The notes under the pieces were generated by a model. It saw only the letters and a list, made by a program, of their open reading frames with translations. It was not told the origin of the DNA and did not search any database. Positions 14,629-17,349 of a DNA stretch of 17,349 bases are shown piece after piece; the stretch's first letter is position 1, and each line of letters begins with the position of its first letter. A program made the position numbers and the translations under genes. Source of the DNA: JAVZLQ01 sp049972525 (lineage in GTDB: Archaea > Thermoproteota > Bathyarchaeia > Bathyarchaeales > Bathycorpusculaceae); assembly GCA_049972525.1 (NCBI GenBank), contig JBMFKI010000020.1:1-17349 (forward strand), read 5' to 3'.

Positions 14629-15435
14629 ATGCAAAGCGACGTGAGAATCGAAGATCTCCAAGAATCAAACATAGATGACCTTATTTATGTCTGTTCTTCA
14701 AAGAGGCTCACTGACCCGATTCATAGGCAAGGCGTTGAACTGAAGAAGAGTTGGCTTCGCAAAATGCTTGAAAAGTATGGGTCATGTGCAAAAATCGCCT
14801 ATTACAAGAATAAGCCAGTTGCCCAAATACTATATTACCCGGAAGAGGCAGATGTAACCAAAATCCATAAGCGCAAAAATGTTCTAGTTATAAACTGCAT
14901 TTACAATCCGACATTTGACGCACAGAAACTTGGAATAGGCACAGAACTTCTACATAGCGTCATTTGCGATGTAAAGCACAAAAGGAGCTGTTTGGGCAAT
15001 AAACCATGCAAATTCATTTTGGCAAAAGCCTTTAACACAGGCGAATTTCTTCCCATGCCACAATTCTACAGGAAAAACGGTTTTTGTCCAGCACCAGAAG
15101 GAAATTTAATGTACTTTCAGGTGGAAGGCGAATATGAACCAGTAACGCCCTTGGGAGAATATGAACCATTACATGAGGACAGGAATAAGGCGGTAATCTT
15201 TTATGAACCAGTTTGCCAATTCAGTTACCCCTTCGCAGAAAAAATAAGAAAAATTATAGAGGAAGTTGCACCGCACATTAGGATTAAGATGATAAATGAA
15301 TGGGAAAAACCAGAAGAATCCATAAAACGCAAAAATTGGTGGCTTATAGTAAACGCTAAGCCCATACAAACATTTTTCATGGAAACAGAAAAATTCAAAG
15401 AAGAAATAAGACAAGCCGCAAGCCAAAACCTTTAG
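14629..15435 (+). CDS. GNAT acetyltransferase with YoaP-like C-terminal domain
   Basis: A 268-residue two-part protein. Residues ~5-165 form a GNAT fold: the acetyl-CoA loop is QKLGIGTELL from residue 99, and the FYRKNGF element near residue 147 is the typical last conserved turn. Residues ~185-262 resemble the YoaP-like domain found after GNAT domains in YoaP proteins (FYEPVCQFSYPFAEKI then NWWLIVNAKPIQTFFM). The acceptor is unknown. The ATG at 14629 has no convincing ribosome site; it follows the hydrolase stop by 20 bases and may depend on coupling. Several cysteines (CSS, SCLGNKPCK, FCPAP) could bind metal or be redox-active, but this is speculative. Confidence 0.75.
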   Translation: MQSDVRIEDLQESNIDDLIYVCSSKRLTDPIHRQGVELKKSWLRKMLEKYGSCAKIAYYKNKPVAQILYYPEEADVTKIHKRKNVLVINCIYNPTFDAQKLGIGTELLHSVICDVKHKRSCLGNKPCKFILAKAFNTGEFLPMPQFYRKNGFCPAPEGNLMYFQVEGEYEPVTPLGEYEPLHEDRNKAVIFYEPVCQFSYPFAEKIRKIIEEVAPHIRIKMINEWEKPEESIKRKNWWLIVNAKPIQTFFMETEKFKEEIRQAASQNL

Positions 15436-15485
15436 AAAAACCATTTTAAGAGGCGATTTTCAAAAGTTGTAGTTGAAATTTAAAG

Positions 15486-15499
15486 AAAAGTTTAAATCT
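15486..15499 (+). promoter_or_regulatory. Strong BRE/TATA-like promoter before the stem-loop locus
   Basis: GAAAAGTTTAAATC is one of the clearest archaeal promoter elements in the window: a purine-rich BRE followed by a TATA-like core. The expected start, about 25 bases downstream, falls at 15515-15520. That is directly in front of the inverted repeat and roughly 200 bases before the flavodoxin gene, which has its own nearer candidate (GGTTAAAATTG, about 15678-15688). Confidence 0.5.
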
Positions 15500-15524
15500 A
15501 ACATACGCATGCATAATGAAGAAT

Positions 15525-15605
15525 GTGAGGAGAATGGTGGAGAGAAGAATTTTTTTCTCCCTTCTCTCCTTTCTCCCTTCGAGCCTAATCCACCATTCTC
15601 CTCAC
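15525..15605. repeat. 81-base inverted repeat with 17-bp perfect arms and a nested hairpin
   Basis: The left arm GTGAGGAGAATGGTGGA (15525-15541) is perfectly complementary to TCCACCATTCTCCTCAC (15589-15605). Inside lies a second perfect inverted repeat, GGAGAGAAG (15539-15547) with CTTCTCTCC (15561-15569), around a loop containing seven T residues. The inner stem uses the last three bases of the outer left arm, so the two stems compete partly or stack. The surrounding stretch 15436-15718 holds no convincing gene. The structure could be a structured RNA, a transcription-control hairpin or a miniature inverted-repeat element; no flanking target duplication is visible. Confidence 0.85.
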
Positions 15606-15718
15606 GAGATTTCTCTGTTTAAGCACTTATAGTTTGTGGAAAAATCTTCTATTTGATCGTTCTAGCTGTTAGATAAGGTTAAAATTGAAACAGCAATACT
15701 ATAGTTTGGTGTTGCTGT

Positions 15719-16204
15719 ATGGCGAAAGTCTTGGTTGTTTACGATTCACAAACCGGAAATACCGAGAAAATGGCATTTGCCGTTGCTGAAGGCGTAAAGC
15801 AAATAGAAGGCGTCGAGGCTGTTGTAAAGAAGGTTAACCAGACGGGCCTTAACGATTTATTAGAGGCTGACGGGATAATAATCGGCTCACCGACATATTA
15901 TGGGCAGATGTCGGCAAGAATAAAGGCGCTTATAGATAAATCTGTCAAAATTCACGGAAAACTTGAAGGAAAGGTAGGCGCAGCCTTCACAAGTTCAGGT
16001 GGAACAGCGACGGGAGCAGAAACAACGCTATTATCCATACTCAAAGCCATGCTAATCCACGGTATGATTATCCATGGAAGGTCAGACAACAAGCACTATG
16101 GCGCAGCGGCTGTAGAATCACCAAACAAAAAAGAACTTGAATATTGCCGTGCGCTTGGAAAAAGAGTTGCCAGTCTAACCTTAAAATTAAAAAGCCAGCT
16201 TTAA
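15719..16204 (+). CDS. Flavodoxin-like FMN protein (WrbA/flavodoxin family)
   Basis: A 161-residue flavodoxin fold. The phosphate-binding loop is SQTGNTEKMA at residues 10-19. The second flavin loop is GSPTYYGQMSARIKALID (~56-73) and the third segment is FTSSGGTATGAETT (~90-103), as in WrbA and NAD(P)H:quinone oxidoreductases. It probably transfers electrons as a cytoplasmic flavodoxin or quinone reductase; partners are not in the window, although KorABC reduces ferredoxin-type carriers. The ATG at 15719 is preceded by GGTG seven bases upstream. It is a stand-alone gene, convergent with tRNA-Val. Confidence 0.85.
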   Translation: MAKVLVVYDSQTGNTEKMAFAVAEGVKQIEGVEAVVKKVNQTGLNDLLEADGIIIGSPTYYGQMSARIKALIDKSVKIHGKLEGKVGAAFTSSGGTATGAETTLLSILKAMLIHGMIIHGRSDNKHYGAAAVESPNKKELEYCRALGKRVASLTLKLKSQL

Positions 16205-16221
16205 CCGCAAGGTTTTCGCAG

Positions 16222-16295
16222 TGGGCCCGGCCGGATTTGAACCGGCGACCTTCGCCGCGTGAGGGCGACGTCCTAACCAGCTAGACTACGGGCCC
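16222..16295 (-). tRNA. tRNA-Val (anticodon CAC)
   Basis: Read on the minus strand the cloverleaf is complete: acceptor GGGCCCG/CGGGCCC, D arm GTCTAGCTGGTTAGGAC, anticodon stem TCGCC/GGCGA around CTCACGC (U33 normal, anticodon CAC), T arm GCCGG-TTCAAAT-CCGGC, discriminator A. CCA is not encoded. It ends 17 bases from the stop of the convergent flavodoxin gene. Confidence 0.95.
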
Positions 16296-16429
16296 AATTT
16301 TTTGATATTTCTTAGCATGTTAGAGCTGATAATGTTTGCGCGCGCTACACAGAATTTCAGATACTTATTTTTGCTTCATAAAGTCTTTCCTTAAACTTGC
16401 ATAGAAACCTTTTGTGTGAGGCTTAGAAA

Positions 16430-16558
16430 ATGGAAAAATATGAGGCTTTAATTGAACAGAAAATTAAGAGAAGTTTAATTGTTTTGTGCTTTTTAGATTC
16501 AGCATTTATAGGCTACATCCTAACAAGAGCGCTGAGCATTCTCTTTAGTAGTCTTTAA
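16430..16558 (+). CDS. Small hydrophobic protein, 42 residues
   Basis: ATG at 16430 with a well-placed GAGG (16418-16421, eight bases upstream) opens a 42-codon frame ending in TAA. The product has a charged N-terminus (MEKYEALIEQKIKR) followed by a single hydrophobic stretch (SLIVLCFLDSAFIGYILTRA), consistent with one membrane helix. No family is recognised. Support comes from the ribosome site, the amphipathic-then-hydrophobic layout and an A/T-rich promoter-like stretch (about 16360-16382) upstream. It sits in a gene-poor tract between tRNA-Val and tRNA-Phe. Confidence 0.45.
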   Translation: MEKYEALIEQKIKRSLIVLCFLDSAFIGYILTRALSILFSSL

Positions 16559-16638
16559 CTGATATTTCTTTGATACTCTTAAATCACGGGATCAAAAAGA
16601 CTTCTTGAAACCGGTTGGTCAATTAGCCCTGCATCATA

Positions 16639-16657
16639 GGTAATTCTTGGAATTACC
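16639..16657. repeat. Short perfect hairpin / operator-like palindrome
   Basis: GGTAATTC and GAATTACC are separated by three bases (TTG), giving an eight-pair stem. It lies in the 160-base gap between the two small ORFs, downstream of both (they converge on it). It could end transcription of either, or bind a dimeric regulator. Apart from this the gap 16559-16720 shows nothing recognisable. Confidence 0.5.
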
Positions 16658-16720
16658 GACTATTGCAAAGTTACTTCAATTCTTTTATTGGGATTTTCCT
16701 CCGATGTTTGAGTGTCCCGC

Positions 16721-16843
16721 TTATTTCGCTAGCATGACCTCACCAGCTTTCTTACTTGCATAATAACAAACGCAGATGAGCAGATGTTTTAAAAACAAGC
16801 CTAAAACGCTCAGTTGCGCTGGCTTCAAGTTCCAAAACCCCAT
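16721..16843 (-). CDS. Small hydrophobic protein, 40 residues
   Basis: On the minus strand an excellent ribosome site (GAGGTGA, ending six bases or so before the ATG at 16843) opens a 40-codon frame ending in TAA at 16721. The protein has a short N-terminal part (MGFWNLKPAQ), one hydrophobic segment (LSVLGLFLKHLLICVCYYA) and a basic tail (SKKAGEVMLAK), which predicts a single membrane helix. An A/T-rich element (GGTTATTTACG on the minus strand, about 16888-16898) is a plausible promoter. No family is recognised. It converges on the other small ORF. Confidence 0.45.
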   Translation of the reverse strand: MGFWNLKPAQLSVLGLFLKHLLICVCYYASKKAGEVMLAK

Positions 16844-16935
16844 AACCTTCACCTCTTAATGCCCAAAGAAGCTATTCTTCAGAAAACGTAAATAACCCGA
16901 AATGCTAAAAAATCTCCGAGATTATTCCAAAATTA

Positions 16936-17009
16936 GCCGAGGTAGCTCAGCCTGGGAGAGCGCCCGGCTGAAGACCGGGTTGTCGCCGGTTCAAACCCGG
17001 CCCTCGGCA
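16936..17009 (+). tRNA. tRNA-Phe (anticodon GAA)
   Basis: The cloverleaf is complete: acceptor GCCGAGG/CCTCGGC, D arm GCTCAGCCTGGGAGAGC, anticodon stem CCCGG/CCGGG around CTGAAGA (anticodon GAA), T arm GCCGG-TTCAAAC-CCGGC, discriminator A17009. CCA is not encoded. GCTAAAAAATC at about 16902-16912 is a plausible TATA element. A recombinase gene begins 79 bases downstream. Confidence 0.95.
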
Positions 17010-17030
17010 CTTACGGACGAACCCTCGGCA
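17001..17030 (+). repeat. Direct repeat of the tRNA-Phe 3' end (possible att remnant)
   Basis: CCCTCGGCA forms the last nine bases of tRNA-Phe (17001-17009) and occurs again 12 bases downstream at 17022-17030. Repeats of a tRNA 3' end next to a recombinase gene are the usual mark of an integration site, but nine bases is short and chance remains possible. Confidence 0.4.
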
Positions 17031-17048
17031 TTCTCCCGCAAATTCCCC

Positions 17049-17062
17049 TCTTTTTCTTTTTT
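17049..17062 (+). terminator. T-rich terminator after tRNA-Phe
   Basis: TCTTTTTCTTTTTT provides runs of five and six T residues about 40 bases after the tRNA, the form of a typical archaeal oligo-T terminator. It separates the tRNA from the recombinase gene. Confidence 0.45.
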
Positions 17063-17087
17063 AGCATGTTAAGTTTGGGTTTTTCTT

Positions 17088-17349
17088 ATGCGGGCAGAAT
17101 TTGGCTCTGAGGTTTCTGAGTTTCTTTCTGTTTTGAAGCTTGGAACTTGCAATGTTTATAGTCGGGGCTTAATGTCCTTTCAGCAGTTTTATTCAAGTCA
17201 AGGGTCAATAGAGGATTTTTTAGATAATGTAGAATGGGATAGGCTTCTGCCGAGAAGCCAGAGAACACGTATAGACCGTATAACGCTTAACAGCTTTGTA
17301 GCTTGGCTTCAGAATAGAGGCTACTCACCGAAAACTATAAGGATTTATG
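17088..17349 (+). CDS. Tyrosine recombinase (integrase), N-terminal part, cut by window end
   Basis: The frame opens after a TAA at 17070-17072, starts with ATG at 17088 and stays open to the end of the window (87 codons). The visible part is a helical core-binding (SAM-like) domain of a phage integrase/XerC-D-type protein: VSEFLSVLKLG, then TCNVYSRGLMSFQQFY, and the diagnostic end NSFVAWLQNRGYSPKTIRIY, which matches the last helix before the catalytic domain. By family it cuts and rejoins DNA through a tyrosine nucleophile; the catalytic domain lies beyond the window. It lies just downstream of tRNA-Phe and a repeat of that tRNA's 3' end, suggesting an integrated element begins here. The ribosome site is weak. 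It may be a host recombinase instead. Confidence 0.75.
   Translation, partial: MRAEFGSEVSEFLSVLKLGTCNVYSRGLMSFQQFYSSQGSIEDFLDNVEWDRLLPRSQRTRIDRITLNSFVAWLQNRGYSPKTIRIY

Noticed and set aside
15539..15605. CRISPR-like repeat unit
   Set aside because: There is one inverted pair only; no regularly spaced direct repeats, spacers or cas genes anywhere in the window.
15516..15632. 38-codon leaderless ORF through the inverted repeat
   Set aside because: The peptide is low in complexity and is dictated by the palindrome; no protein-like features. Kept only as part of the stem-loop finding.
17086..17268. 60-codon minus-strand frame overlapping the last recombinase gene
   Set aside because: It is a shadow of the plus-strand recombinase domain, whose sequence pattern is recognisable.
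6470..17349. The C-terminal recombinase piece (6470-6847) and N-terminal piece (17088 onward) as two halves of one SSV-type integrase gene split by an integrated element of about 10 kb
   Set aside because: Splitting at an internal att site leaves both halves on the same strand; here they are on opposite strands, beside different tRNAs, and the genes between them are core metabolic genes.

Overview
The window looks like chromosomal DNA from an uncultivated archaeon, most plausibly of the TACK group (Bathyarchaeia-like). This is inferred from gene content: three-subunit 2-oxoacid:ferredoxin oxidoreductase, split methylmalonyl-CoA mutase, a stand-alone MoaD/SAMP-type ubiquitin-like protein, a NosD-type surface protein, TATA-like promoter elements, GGTG/GAGG ribosome sites and archaeal tRNA shapes. 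The rank assignment is a guess. Most of the window is dense, ordinary coding sequence; the last 1.9 kb is a sparse, tRNA-rich tract where accessory DNA begins.

Layout. 1-911 is the C-terminal part of a membrane-anchored NosD-like surface protein. 946-3441 (minus) is a tightly overlapping korABC operon for a 2-oxoglutarate-type ferredoxin oxidoreductase. It diverges from a tldD-tldE pair (3538-6278). A tRNA-Gly(CCC) at 6369 with encoded CCA faces the broken C-terminal remnant of a tyrosine recombinase (6470-6847, minus). 6894-10624 is a three-gene operon: PccB-like 12S carboxyltransferase, pyruvate 5S-type carboxyltransferase and biotin carrier protein, with no biotin carboxylase. It converges, sharing a CTAG stop, on the methylmalonyl-CoA mutase large subunit (10621-12300, minus). 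Divergent from the mutase are a MoaD/ThiS-like protein, an M24 aminopeptidase, a nicotinamidase-like hydrolase and a YoaP-type GNAT protein. An imperfect stem-loop structure with 17-bp perfect outer arms lies at 15525-15605 behind a good archaeal promoter, followed by a flavodoxin-like gene. The end holds tRNA-Val(CAC), two small membrane-protein ORFs not obvious to standard gene calling, tRNA-Phe(GAA), and the start of a second tyrosine recombinase that runs off the window.

How the genes fit together. The 12S/5S/1.3S set is the subunit inventory of methylmalonyl-CoA:pyruvate carboxyltransferase (transcarboxylase). That enzyme moves a carboxyl group between methylmalonyl-CoA and pyruvate without ATP. 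With the mutase (methylmalonyl-CoA to or from succinyl-CoA) and KorABC (succinyl-CoA to or from 2-oxoglutarate), the window encodes a connected block around propionyl-CoA, succinyl-CoA and 2-oxoglutarate, usable for propionate metabolism in either direction. The carboxyltransferase operon is the most interesting item; the 5S protein also carries a C-terminal tail resembling the end of OadG/MmdD sodium-pump decarboxylase gamma subunits. Second in interest are two tRNA-associated recombinase genes (one dead, one possibly live), the stem-loop locus and the two small ORFs.
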